Below are positions 9,981 through 18,233 of a stretch of DNA of 57,713 nt, in pieces. Position 1 is the first letter of the stretch; the number at the start of each line of letters is the position of its first letter. Under the pieces are notes generated by a model that was not told where the DNA came from, made no database searches, and saw nothing but the letters and a program-made list of their open reading frames with translations. The DNA is taken from contig JAAYDZ010000036.1 of the NCBI GenBank assembly GCA_012728975.1, positions 1 to 57,713 of the forward strand. Reading direction: 5' to 3'. The position numbers were made by a program, and so were the translations under genes. This DNA comes from Bacteroidales bacterium (GTDB lineage Bacteria; Bacteroidota; Bacteroidia; Bacteroidales; UBA932).

Positions 9981-11426
9981 CTAAAAGAGGAAGCCGGTAT
10001 TTATATAGAAGGCACCTTTGCTATTATCTTGTGAATCAAATGCCTTGCCATACTCGAAAGCTACGATGAAATTTCTATTCATTATGAACCTAATTCCGCC
10101 TCCGGCGCTCAAATGAAATTTCTCTTTTCCTCCGTAAAGCATATATTGTTGAGGACCGCCTTGAGGAGAGTAATACGATGACGTTAGGTTATATGATGAT
10201 AATCCGCTAACCCTAAAGTCATTGCTAAATCCTTTGAATACTCTTGCTCCATCAAAAAATCCACTCAATGCAAATGCGATATTCTGTTTCCAAAGGTGGA
10301 AACTTACAAACCTCCAGCGCAGTTCAGTGTTAAAATAGCAGGTGTGAGCCCCTTGGATGCGTCCTCTCATAAGGCCTCGCACAGTACGGTAACCGCCAAA
10401 TCCCTCCCTGTCATAACCGGTGCCAAGGTACATGTCGTAAGGGAGCACATAGAATGCCGGCGATTCTTTGCCGAGGAAGCCCTGCAAGTTGAGCCTGTAG
10501 GCAAAAACAAGTTTATCTTTTGCAATAGGCAGATAGTTTCTGAAAGTGAGATTATATTTTGTATAACCCACTGAAGTACCCAAAAATTTAGGGGCATAAG
10601 CAATATTGGCTTCTGCCCAGATACCTTTGGAGGGCGCTGCTTCAAAGTCACGCGAATCATACATCAAACCCACTCTAATGGCACTTGAAATACCTCCGTC
10701 AGCCTGATCTTCGGGTATGATATCAGCAGCCTTATAAATGTCGAAAAGGGTGGTCGGAAGAGTATAGTTTTCACCCTCAAAGGATCCTGTTCTGAAATGG
10801 CTGAAATGATATCCGGCCTTCCAGTAGAAATTGCCTTCCAACTCTCCCGTAAAGTCAACCTTAAAAGTATGTACCATACGGTTCATACGGTAAAATCCGG
10901 TCTCTAGGGAGCTGTCATAAAAAGATTCATAACCATTGAAACCATAAAAATCGAGTGCTTTATCCTTTGTCACCTGGAGTGCAGTAGAAAGGCGAACTCC
11001 TGGGATCAAGGTGCGGTTGTCATAAGAGATCACGTATAGTTGAGATCCCTTCGTAAATCTTGAAAGTTCAAAATACCACTGCGATTTAGGTATGGGATAC
11101 CATGATCCGTCTCCGAAATTGTAGATGTTGAGGAGGGCGCCGTATTGGAATCCCTTATCGTTATCAAAGGCTACGACCGGTAGCGGTCCGAACGAGAGTC
11201 CGGTTTTGACAATATCGCCCTTGGCAAGTTCATTGGCCTCGGAACTCTTTACTGTGGTGTCCGGTGGGGCCACAAGTACCTCTGTTTCCGGTTTTTTCTC
11301 ACCATGTGGCTTCATGCGCAGAGTATCTATAACCTGACCGGTACGCAGGGTGTCTTGAGTCTGACCATATGATAAGGCAGGAAAAAGGATTCCCATCATC
11401 ACCAGGATTATACTGAGTCGTTTCAT
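9981..11426 (-). CDS. Omp85/BamA-type outer-membrane barrel protein without POTRA domains
   Basis: A 481-residue exported protein: signal peptide cleaved after ALSYGQ, a charged linker to about residue 70, then a beta-barrel to the last residue (NTGFLF, an aromatic C-terminus typical of outer-membrane proteins). The segment LMYDSRDFEAAPSKGIWAE and the later GGYRTVRGLMRGR match the Omp85 superfamily barrel, including the position of the VRGF/Y-like motif. I see no POTRA repeats, so this is a barrel-only member, as in some surface-antigen and phospholipase-associated forms. It lies between an acyltransferase gene and three surface lipoproteins in one operon, so it could help place or export them; that is inference. 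Confidence 0.75.
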   Translation of the reverse strand: MKRLSIILVMMGILFPALSYGQTQDTLRTGQVIDTLRMKPHGEKKPETEVLVAPPDTTVKSSEANELAKGDIVKTGLSFGPLPVVAFDNDKGFQYGALLNIYNFGDGSWYPIPKSQWYFELSRFTKGSQLYVISYDNRTLIPGVRLSTALQVTKDKALDFYGFNGYESFYDSSLETGFYRMNRMVHTFKVDFTGELEGNFYWKAGYHFSHFRTGSFEGENYTLPTTLFDIYKAADIIPEDQADGGISSAIRVGLMYDSRDFEAAPSKGIWAEANIAYAPKFLGTSVGYTKYNLTFRNYLPIAKDKLVFAYRLNLQGFLGKESPAFYVLPYDMYLGTGYDREGFGGYRTVRGLMRGRIQGAHTCYFNTELRWRFVSFHLWKQNIAFALSGFFDGARVFKGFSNDFRVSGLSSYNLTSSYYSPQGGPQQYMLYGGKEKFHLSAGGGIRFIMNRNFIVAFEYGKAFDSQDNSKGAFYINTGFLF

Positions 11427-11438
11427 AATTATTTGGTA

Positions 11439-12755
11439 TCAGATATTTTTCAATTCATTCTTTATTTCTTTATAATCATTTCTCAACTTACGGTTGAAAA
11501 CAATTCTCCAGAGGGAAGCCAGCACACGTACAAATTCAAAAAAGTCATAGACAAAGAATGGTACGGGCATTAGGATTATAGCGGTGGCAAGAGCCCATTT
11601 CCAGGGGGCAAAGCAGAAGAGCAGCACAACTTCAATTAAATATAAAAGGCTCCAGCCCACCCAAAAGACTACCATGCGTACGGAGTTGTGGAATGCGCGG
11701 TCCTTAAATAGGGTACAGAGAATCTCGGATACGGCCCAGATGGGCAGAGATACGGCTGCCATCAGCAAAAAGAGAGGAATCCCGGGTAGAAGTGCCAGAG
11801 TTCCCAATATTGCGGCAAGCAGCGGGTGCTTGTGGTGTATGGCGTTGATACTTACCTTAGACTTGAGACGGCGTTTTCTTAGTTTGTCTGCTTTGCCCAG
11901 AAGTGCGGATGCCTTCTTCGGGTCACGCTCCCTTAACTGCTTGATTCGGCTTATAATTTCTCTGTTGGCGTCAAAGCGTTCTTTAACGCGACACTTACAT
12001 ATCTCGCCACTATGGAGCTTCGCTAATTCCCAAACAGCCTCATATTGCTCATCATCGTCTATATAGACTATCAGCTCCTGTATGCGCTCTTTGACCTGCT
12101 GTCGAATGGCCTCCATGATGTCGCGCTCCGACATACCCTCCTTACGTTGTGAGGAGATAAATTCAGATACGTTGAAGGGATCCCCTATGTTGGCCATGGC
12201 AGTGGATCTGAACCTGTAATAATCACCGTATTCTACTCCAACCGGTACAATGTATATCGGGTGGTTATCACCAAGAGCATCATAAGCACCACATGCGATC
12301 CTCGCAATACCTTTTCCTATAGGCAATAGGCTATGCATGGGACGGTGGGTACCTTCGGGAAGGATACAAATACCCACATTATTTTCCAGTACCTCGATGG
12401 AGACTCTTATAGTTTGCTCTACTGCCGTTACAGACCTGATACCGTCCCTGATGCGGTTGATGGGGATCATCTTGAAGAAGGTGAGAAGTTTACGGAGCAT
12501 CGGCTTCTTGAAAATGTCCGCTCTGGCGATAAATACCTTTCTATCCCTATTTGCAGCCAGTACCAGTAGAGGATCCATAAGGGCGTCACAGTGATTGGGA
12601 GTAAAAATGACCGCAGCATCTCTCGGGATTCGATCCGTATTGAGGAAAACAATCTTTTGGTAGGAAGCCTTGATAAACGCATCAACCGAGTATCTGAGGA
12701 AAGCGTACAAGCGATCCTTGTCGTAAATCTCTCTATGTTTCTTTGACTTACACAT
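11439..12755 (-). CDS. PlsC-type 1-acyl-glycerol-3-phosphate acyltransferase family protein
   Basis: A membrane acyltransferase of the PlsC superfamily, which transfers fatty acyl groups to lysophospholipids or related lipids. The catalytic HX4D motif is NHCDALMD near residue 50, and the substrate-site motif appears as ILPEGTHRP near 135. After about residue 310 come hydrophobic segments (LAAILGTLALLPGIPLFLLMAAVSLPIWAV, split in the membrane, and a second pair), more than in the minimal enzyme. I choose the ATG at 12755, which overlaps the end of the upstream symporter gene, over a TTG at 12776. Same operon as the carrier and the outer-membrane barrel. Confidence 0.82.
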   Translation of the reverse strand: MCKSKKHREIYDKDRLYAFLRYSVDAFIKASYQKIVFLNTDRIPRDAAVIFTPNHCDALMDPLLVLAANRDRKVFIARADIFKKPMLRKLLTFFKMIPINRIRDGIRSVTAVEQTIRVSIEVLENNVGICILPEGTHRPMHSLLPIGKGIARIACGAYDALGDNHPIYIVPVGVEYGDYYRFRSTAMANIGDPFNVSEFISSQRKEGMSERDIMEAIRQQVKERIQELIVYIDDDEQYEAVWELAKLHSGEICKCRVKERFDANREIISRIKQLRERDPKKASALLGKADKLRKRRLKSKVSINAIHHKHPLLAAILGTLALLPGIPLFLLMAAVSLPIWAVSEILCTLFKDRAFHNSVRMVVFWVGWSLLYLIEVVLLFCFAPWKWALATAIILMPVPFFVYDFFEFVRVLASLWRIVFNRKLRNDYKEIKNELKNI

Positions 12756-13725
12756 TAACTTTTTGTGCCCTTGCAAGGCGTCTTCTCGTGGAATAATTAA
12801 ACATTACAGAGACAGCCAGTCCGGAGATTATGTGCCATATACCCCACCAGGCGGTGATAAAGAGCATCCCTCCATTCATCAGATCGGGAGGGAATATCTT
12901 TGGGTTGAACAGAAGCACCAAACCCAGTCCGGAATTCTGTATACCGGTCTCAATAGTTAGGGTACGACGATCTTCACGCGGTACTTTAAAGGTAGTGCCT
13001 ATGCCATAACCAATAGAGAGTGCCAGTGCATTGTGAAGCAAAACGATAAAGAAAATATACCAGATATATTGGAGGAAAAGCTGCAAGTTGTTGCCAAACG
13101 CAAGGACTACCATCAAAAGGAAAAATAGGATGGAAAATATCTGCATAGGCTTTTTTAGCTTCTCGGAAACCTTGGGGAGATATTTGTTGGTCAACAGACC
13201 AAGTATCAGGGGTATGCCGAGCAGGATAAAGACTGTAATCATAACCTCCGAGATGGGAATCTCAAGGGGTTGCAGAGCTCCTGCCGCCTGTTTGTTGAGG
13301 TATCTGACGTAAAGTCCACCCCAAAGGGCGAAGTTGCCGGGAGTGGTAAGCGGCGCAAGAGAGGTGCTGAGGGCTGTCAGAGTTACAGAAAGTTCAATAT
13401 TGGCTTTGGAAAGCGAAGACATGAAGTTGGATATGTTGCCTCCGGGGCATGATGCAACCAGAATCATGCCCATAGCCACCATTGGTGTAATACGGTCGTT
13501 AAGGATGACTACAAGCAGATATGTTAGCGCTGGTAGGAGTACCAGCTGACATATGGCTCCTAGAATTACCGATTTGGGTTTTTTGAAAACCTCTTTGAAT
13601 AATGAGGGCTTAATACCCAGTGCAACACCGTACATTACAAATGCAAGTACGAAATTGATTGTATCCATTCCCGCTTTAGAGAAATTAATCTTGACAGGAT
13701 CAAGATTCAACAGCTGTTCATACAT
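12748..13725 (-). CDS. Bile acid:sodium symporter (SBF) family transporter
   Basis: A 325-residue inner-membrane carrier of the SBF/BASS family (sodium-coupled uptake of organic acids; bile acid, pantothenate or pyruvate-type substrates in known members). The family's core motif is seen as ASCPGGNISNFMSSL near residues 92-106, followed by the second half with PKIFPPDLMNGG and ITAWWGIWHI. About ten hydrophobic segments are present. It is the first gene of the minus-strand operon that runs to 5434 and is divergent from the gene at 13805. The 3' end overlaps the acyltransferase start by 8 bases. Confidence 0.85.
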   Translation of the reverse strand: MYEQLLNLDPVKINFSKAGMDTINFVLAFVMYGVALGIKPSLFKEVFKKPKSVILGAICQLVLLPALTYLLVVILNDRITPMVAMGMILVASCPGGNISNFMSSLSKANIELSVTLTALSTSLAPLTTPGNFALWGGLYVRYLNKQAAGALQPLEIPISEVMITVFILLGIPLILGLLTNKYLPKVSEKLKKPMQIFSILFFLLMVVLAFGNNLQLFLQYIWYIFFIVLLHNALALSIGYGIGTTFKVPREDRRTLTIETGIQNSGLGLVLLFNPKIFPPDLMNGGMLFITAWWGIWHIISGLAVSVMFNYSTRRRLARAQKVNV

Positions 13726-13752
13726 ACTCTTCGCAGTTAAATAAAATGCAAG

Positions 13753-13785
13753 TTAGTAAAAAATGGATAATAATCACTATTTTTG
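13753..13785 (+). promoter_or_regulatory. Probable promoter of the 13805-16690 operon
   Basis: A -7 element TATTTTTG (13778-13785) is preceded, 21 bases earlier, by TTAG (13753-13756), a weak -33. It lies 19 bases before the ATG at 13805 and inside what would be the extra N-terminal codons of a longer reading from 13763; this is the reason I prefer the later start. Confidence 0.5.
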
Positions 13786-13804
13786 CGAATCAATATCCAA
13801 CAAG

Positions 13805-14800
13805 ATGTCTTACATCATAATGTTCTACAACCTTGAGAATCTGTATGACACTCTAGACGATCCAAACACGCAGGATGAGGAATTTACCCCTTCCAGCCCT
13901 AAAAGATGGACTACGCAGAAGTATCAGAAGAAACTCGAGAATCTGGCAGAGGTTATTTCCACGGTTTCCAATGCACATGGGGGATTCCCTGTGATTTTAG
14001 GTGTCTCTGAAGTGGAGAATAAGGCGGTGATGCAGGATCTGGCCGATCAAAGACGTGTCCGCGGAGCCAGATACAAATGTATCCATTATGAATCAAATGA
14101 TGTCCGCGGTGTTGATGTGGGGCTTTTTTATCGCCCTGACAAATTTAAGATAGAAGGTAGTTGTCCTGTGAAGCTGGTATTGCGGAGCGGGCGTGAATAT
14201 ATAGGTCGCGACATACTATGCGTCTGGGGGAAAATTGATGGAGAAATGTTTTGTTTTTATGTCTGTCATCTTCTTTCGAGGAGGACCGGAATCAAAAACT
14301 CTGCTGGATTTCGCCGCGCAGGCACGGAGACAATCTACCACCACGCATTAACAATGCGTGAAAAGTATCCCGATATCAAGATTGTGGTGATGGGAGATAT
14401 GAATGATTCACCATCGGACGAGTCTCTTTCAGTTTTGCTCAGAGCAAGAAAAAAAATGTCATTAGTGGAAGAGGGTGATTATTTCAACCCCTTTTGGGTG
14501 CTACATGACGAGGGATTTGGTACTAGTGTACACAATCATCGTTGGACTCTCTTCGATAACATAATCGTCAGCCCAAATCTGCTGGAGATATTTCCAGATT
14601 CATCAGGCTTGAAACTCGTTAAGATGAATCAAAAGCATTATTGCGAAATTTTCAAACGCAATTTCATGCTGCAAAAAGGGTGGCCAAAACGCAGTTATAA
14701 CGGCAATAGTTTTCAGAACGGTTATAGTGATCATCTTCCCGTTCTGATCAAAATAGACAAAATAAAATCAAATAATAAAAACAACAATGAGCGAAATTAG
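13805..14800 (+). CDS. Endonuclease/exonuclease/phosphatase-fold protein (cytoplasmic)
   Basis: Starts MSYIIMFYNLENLYDTLDDP, the usual beginning of a Bacteroidales family of about 330 residues; no signal peptide, so it differs in location from the lipoprotein at 3568. Fold residues: N9-E11 (YNLEN), VSEVEN, VVMGDMNDSPSD around residue 197-208, and YSDHLPVL near the end. The preceding DEFTPSSPKRWT segment is also typical of this group. The substrate is unknown. Its last 14 bases overlap the start of the S-adenosylhomocysteinase gene, so the two are cotranscribed and probably coupled. Confidence 0.8.
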   Translation: MSYIIMFYNLENLYDTLDDPNTQDEEFTPSSPKRWTTQKYQKKLENLAEVISTVSNAHGGFPVILGVSEVENKAVMQDLADQRRVRGARYKCIHYESNDVRGVDVGLFYRPDKFKIEGSCPVKLVLRSGREYIGRDILCVWGKIDGEMFCFYVCHLLSRRTGIKNSAGFRRAGTETIYHHALTMREKYPDIKIVVMGDMNDSPSDESLSVLLRARKKMSLVEEGDYFNPFWVLHDEGFGTSVHNHRWTLFDNIIVSPNLLEIFPDSSGLKLVKMNQKHYCEIFKRNFMLQKGWPKRSYNGNSFQNGYSDHLPVLIKIDKIKSNNKNNNERN

Positions 14801-16022
14801 AGATATAAATCTTTGGGAGAGCGGTAAACGCAAGATTGACTGGGTGAAGCGGAATATGCCCGTACTCAGTTCAATCGAACAAGAATTTATTGAAGAAAAG
14901 CCCTTTAAGGGGATCAAAATAGCACTTTCGGTCCATCTCGAGGCAAAGACGGCATACCTTTGTATGGTCTTTGCGAGTGGTGGCGCCGAAATGTATGTAA
15001 CAGGAAGTAACACCCTCTCGACACAAGATGATGTTGCGGCGGCACTTGTAAAAGAGGGACTAAATGTCTTCGGGTGGTATAATGCCTCTGAAGAGGAATA
15101 TGAGCGTCACCTTTGCAGTGTACTGGAGTGTGGTCCTGATATCATAATCGATGATGGTGGAGACCTGACCAATCTGATGCACACCCGATTCACTCATCTG
15201 ATCGATAAAGTCATCGGAGGTTGTGAAGAGACTACCACCGGCATTAACCGTTTGATACGTATGGCTCAGACCAACACTCTCAAATATCCGATGGTAATGG
15301 TCAACAATGCCAACTGTAAATATCTTTTCGATAATAGATATGGTACCGGCCAATCTGTTTGGGATGGTATAAATAATACCACCAACCTTATCGTTTCAGG
15401 CAAAAATGTAGTTGTAGCAGGTTACGGTTGGTGTGGTAAAGGTGTTGCAATGCGCGCCAAGGGACTTGGAGCTTCGGTAATCGTGACTGAGGTGGAGCCG
15501 GTAAAGGCGCTGGAGGCGATTATGGATGGTTTTAAGGCAATGAAGATGGAAGATGCAGCTCCTATAGGTGATATCTTTGTGACAGTTACAGGCTGTAAGG
15601 ATGTTATTACAGCCTCTAGTTTTGAGAAAATGAAGGATGGTGCTATCTGTTGTAATGCAGGTCATTTTGACTGCGAGGTGTCGGTGGCGCAACTCTCGCA
15701 AATAGCGGTAGAGAGTTTTGAGGCGCGTACTAATCTCACCGGCTACAAATTGTCTGATGGCCGCTGTATTTATATAATCGCTGAAGGCAAGCTGGTCAAC
15801 CTGGCTGCCGGAGATGGGCATCCTGCCGAGATTATGGATATGAGTTTTGCTATCCAGGCACTAAGCGCGAGATATTTGGTCAAGAGTCGTGGCAAACTGC
15901 CCCCTTCCATTGTCTTGGTTCCCGAGGAGATAGACAACTATGTGGCCGTTAAGAAGCTTGAGAGCTTGGGAGTGAGCATTGATGTGCTTACCAAGGAGCA
16001 AAAGGCATATCTTGGATTGTGA
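14787..16022 (+). CDS. ahcY: S-adenosylhomocysteinase family protein, short form
   Basis: NAD-dependent S-adenosylhomocysteine hydrolase: splits S-adenosylhomocysteine into adenosine and homocysteine and so relieves inhibition of methyltransferases. At 411 residues it is the compact form found in archaea, Thermotoga and some anaerobes; many bacteria, and as I recall many Bacteroidales, have a form of about 470 residues with an extra insertion and the C-terminal tail that reaches into the neighbouring NAD site. Visible motifs: ALSVHLEAKTAYL (substrate), IIDDGGDLT, CEETTTGINRL, NNANCKYLFDNRYGTGQS, and the NAD Rossmann motif GYGWCGKGVA. The related archaeal enzyme that uses S-inosylhomocysteine cannot be excluded. 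Overlaps the genes on both sides. Confidence 0.85.
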   Translation: MSEIRDINLWESGKRKIDWVKRNMPVLSSIEQEFIEEKPFKGIKIALSVHLEAKTAYLCMVFASGGAEMYVTGSNTLSTQDDVAAALVKEGLNVFGWYNASEEEYERHLCSVLECGPDIIIDDGGDLTNLMHTRFTHLIDKVIGGCEETTTGINRLIRMAQTNTLKYPMVMVNNANCKYLFDNRYGTGQSVWDGINNTTNLIVSGKNVVVAGYGWCGKGVAMRAKGLGASVIVTEVEPVKALEAIMDGFKAMKMEDAAPIGDIFVTVTGCKDVITASSFEKMKDGAICCNAGHFDCEVSVAQLSQIAVESFEARTNLTGYKLSDGRCIYIIAEGKLVNLAAGDGHPAEIMDMSFAIQALSARYLVKSRGKLPPSIVLVPEEIDNYVAVKKLESLGVSIDVLTKEQKAYLGL

Positions 16023-16690
16023 TGAAGAGGGAGGATATGGAGCAGAGAAAATACAAGCATCTTATTTTTGACATAGACGGCACATTGCTCGACACTGAAA
16101 AGACAGGCGTCCTCTCTTTGCAAAAGAGTGTTAAGGAGCTTATGGGTAAGGATATGACCTATGACGAGCTTTATCCCTATTTCGGGATTCCAACGATGGT
16201 TGTGGCTCAGAAAATGGGGTTTGAAGATGTGGAAGCGGCAGCACATAGCTGGGAGAAGAATTTCCAGGAATTGATGTATCTCATTGTTCCATTCGATGGT
16301 GTCTCAGAGATGCTTCCCCGCCTTCGCGAAATGGGATTCAAATTAGGCGTAGTGACCTCACGAAGCTGCTTTGAGTTCAATTATGATCCTCGTTTGTCAC
16401 AATGGAAAGATCTTTTCGAGACGGTTATCACCAGCGACGATTCACTTCGTCACAAACCCTGGCCGGATCCGCTTTTGGCCTATATGTCCCGTTCCGGCGC
16501 AACAGCCGAGGAGTGTATCTATTTCGGAGATACTGATTATGATTTCGAGTGTGCCCGCGGAGCAGGTATAGACTTCGCTCTGGCTGATTGGCGCAACCGG
16601 GGTTTTCAAGGCATCCCGGCTCAGTATCGATTTTCGAGTGTTGAGGATATTATGGCTATTAGCCGTTGGCCGTTAGCTGTTGGCTATTAA
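16019..16690 (+). CDS. HAD family hydrolase (phosphoglycolate phosphatase-like)
   Basis: A 223-residue haloacid-dehalogenase phosphatase of the PGP/PpaX group. Motif I DIDGTLLDT, motif II TSR, motif III lysine in HKPWPDP, motif IV GDTDYD; the cap domain lies between motifs I and II. Its ATG overlaps the preceding stop (ATGA). The likely starting methionine is the first or the seventh codon. The last residues (SRWPLAVGY) are encoded by a degenerate repeat tract (about 16660-16700, GCCGTTGGCCGTTAGCTGTT), so the C-terminus has been replaced or extended by low-complexity DNA. A phosphatase for purine metabolites would fit beside S-adenosylhomocysteinase, but this is only context. Confidence 0.8.
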   Translation: MMKREDMEQRKYKHLIFDIDGTLLDTEKTGVLSLQKSVKELMGKDMTYDELYPYFGIPTMVVAQKMGFEDVEAAAHSWEKNFQELMYLIVPFDGVSEMLPRLREMGFKLGVVTSRSCFEFNYDPRLSQWKDLFETVITSDDSLRHKPWPDPLLAYMSRSGATAEECIYFGDTDYDFECARGAGIDFALADWRNRGFQGIPAQYRFSSVEDIMAISRWPLAVGY

Positions 16691-16755
16691 CTGTTGTTTT
16701 TTTGTTTTTGTGGTTTTCCGGTCGGTGTTTTTGTGGTAGCCTTTGATGTTATTAC

Positions 16756-16805
16756 TTCCTTATTGACGAAAATCCAAATAGTTTGACGTTTTCGTCAATA
16801 AGGAA
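16756..16805. repeat. Perfect 17-bp inverted repeat between convergent genes
   Basis: TTCCTTATTGACGAAAA (16756-16772) and its exact complement (16789-16805) flank a 16-base loop. It lies midway between two convergent genes. There is no T-run right after the stem on either strand, so it is a poor intrinsic terminator; it could be a protein-binding site, a REP-like unit or a transcription roadblock. The rest of 16691-16870 contains a G/T-rich and then a C-rich tract and no gene. Confidence 0.75.
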
Positions 16806-16870
16806 TGCCATTACTGTTTTGAAGCTTACAAACGAACTCCAAACTACCCCACAACCTGCACCCCGCAACT

Positions 16871-18175
16871 TTATTTACATATCATAATTTCCAAAATCAT
16901 CTCATCTGTACTCTGCATGCCTATAGAGCCGATTTTACCGAGATTGGCTATGGTTTTTTCGATATCCTCCTCTATGATGCCGTCGTTGGAAGATATGCAG
17001 ATACCATCGAGCGCCAGCACCGCGGATTGCAGCGCACTGGCTACTCCTGAGGCCACTTTTAGGGCACATCCTACCTTGGCTCCGTCGCATACCATTCCGG
17101 TGATATTGCCTATCATGTTTTTTATGGCAGCACACATCTGCTCATAACCCCCCTTGCGCAGATAGACGATGCCGCAGGCTGAGCCTGTAGAGGCAACCAC
17201 ACATCCGCAGAGAGCTGAGAGTCTGCCCAAATGCCCTTTGATGTGGATAGCTACCAGGTGGCTGATCACCAAAGCTCTCGCCAGATCTTCATGATTAGAC
17301 TTCAATTTTTCTGCAATAGCGATAACGGGAACCGTGGCGGTAATGCCCTGGTTGCCGCTGCCGGAGTTGCTCATAGCAGGAAGAGTACTGCCTGCCATCC
17401 TCGCATCGGAGGCTGCTGCAGTATAAGCCATGGCATAAGTGAGATAGGTATCCCCATACACATCTTTGTTGACAGGTGCGAGCAGTGTTCTGCCCACCTG
17501 TAGGCCATATTTGTTTCGAAGCCCTTCATCCACCAGCGCCTTGTTTAGTGTAACGGATTCCATTATAAACTCCAACTCTTCAAGAGGTGTCCGAGTGGCA
17601 AAGTCAAGTATTTGCTCAATAGTGATTTTACGCGCAAAATCGGGTTCAATCCCATTACCGGTGGGATCTTCAGAGTTGCTGTTTTCTATGCTTTTGATGA
17701 TTATACCATCTAGTTCTTCATGCACTATCGAGTCATGATTACCGCTTATAATTGTGACTGCCTTATGAGAGCCTTGCTCCTCTGAAGAGCAAGTTTCAGC
17801 ATATACATAGAGTTTCTCCGAAGTCTCTGCAAGCGATATGGCCACCTTTCTGGTTGATACCATCTCACGCGCTTTGGAAACGCTCTTATCAGTCACATCT
17901 TTGAGTACTTCGAGACGATACTTGGATTTACCGCAGGTGCAACCCAGGGCCGCAGCAATATGTAGTCCCACCGTGTCGGTGCCCGGGATTCCTACTCCCA
18001 TGCCATTCTTGAGTATGTTGTTACTGACCTGAACATTGATGTATTCAGGTTCTACAGAAATGCTCCTTAGAAGTTCACAACTGCGGGCCACTGCAAGGGC
18101 TACCGCTATGGGTTCGGTGCATCCCAGAGCCGGTTTAACCTCCTGTTTGAGAAGTGCTATGATTTTGTTTTTCAT
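16871..18175 (-). CDS. UPF0597 / L-cysteine desulfidase (CyuA-type) family enzyme
   Basis: An iron-sulfur enzyme of the serine dehydratase alpha/CyuA superfamily, whose characterised members break L-cysteine into hydrogen sulfide, ammonia and pyruvate. Typical features: KQEVKPALGCTEPIAVALA at the N-terminus with the conserved cysteine, GTDTVGLHIAAALG, SNSGSGNQGITATVPV near residue 275 and further cysteines (SALCGCVVASTGSACG, MVCDGAKVGCALK) that would hold the 4Fe-4S cluster. I use the ATG at 18175; a GTG 11 codons earlier lies inside a terminator hairpin. Other possible activity: serine or another amino acid dehydration. Confidence 0.8.
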   Translation of the reverse strand: MKNKIIALLKQEVKPALGCTEPIAVALAVARSCELLRSISVEPEYINVQVSNNILKNGMGVGIPGTDTVGLHIAAALGCTCGKSKYRLEVLKDVTDKSVSKAREMVSTRKVAISLAETSEKLYVYAETCSSEEQGSHKAVTIISGNHDSIVHEELDGIIIKSIENSNSEDPTGNGIEPDFARKITIEQILDFATRTPLEELEFIMESVTLNKALVDEGLRNKYGLQVGRTLLAPVNKDVYGDTYLTYAMAYTAAASDARMAGSTLPAMSNSGSGNQGITATVPVIAIAEKLKSNHEDLARALVISHLVAIHIKGHLGRLSALCGCVVASTGSACGIVYLRKGGYEQMCAAIKNMIGNITGMVCDGAKVGCALKVASGVASALQSAVLALDGICISSNDGIIEEDIEKTIANLGKIGSIGMQSTDEMILEIMICK

Positions 18176-18184
18176 ATCCTTGAT

Positions 18185-18211
18185 AAAAAGGGGCGACTTT
18201 GCGGCCACCCC
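18185..18211 (-). terminator. Terminator or attenuator between the SIS gene and the desulfidase gene
   Basis: On the minus strand GGGGTGGC (18211-18204) pairs with GTCGCCCC (18197-18190) with two wobbles over a 6-base loop, followed by TTTTT (18189-18185). It is only ten bases before the ATG of the next gene, so readthrough would be needed if the two genes are an operon. Confidence 0.6.
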
Positions 18212-18233
18212 CCTGATATTGTATAGTAAAAAA

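Noticed and set aside
11439-12776. Upstream TTG start for the acyltransferase (and similar TTG/GTG starts of other genes)
   Set aside because: A nearby ATG fits the family N-terminus better in each case; TTG or GTG extensions fall in neighbouring genes, terminators or repeat tracts.
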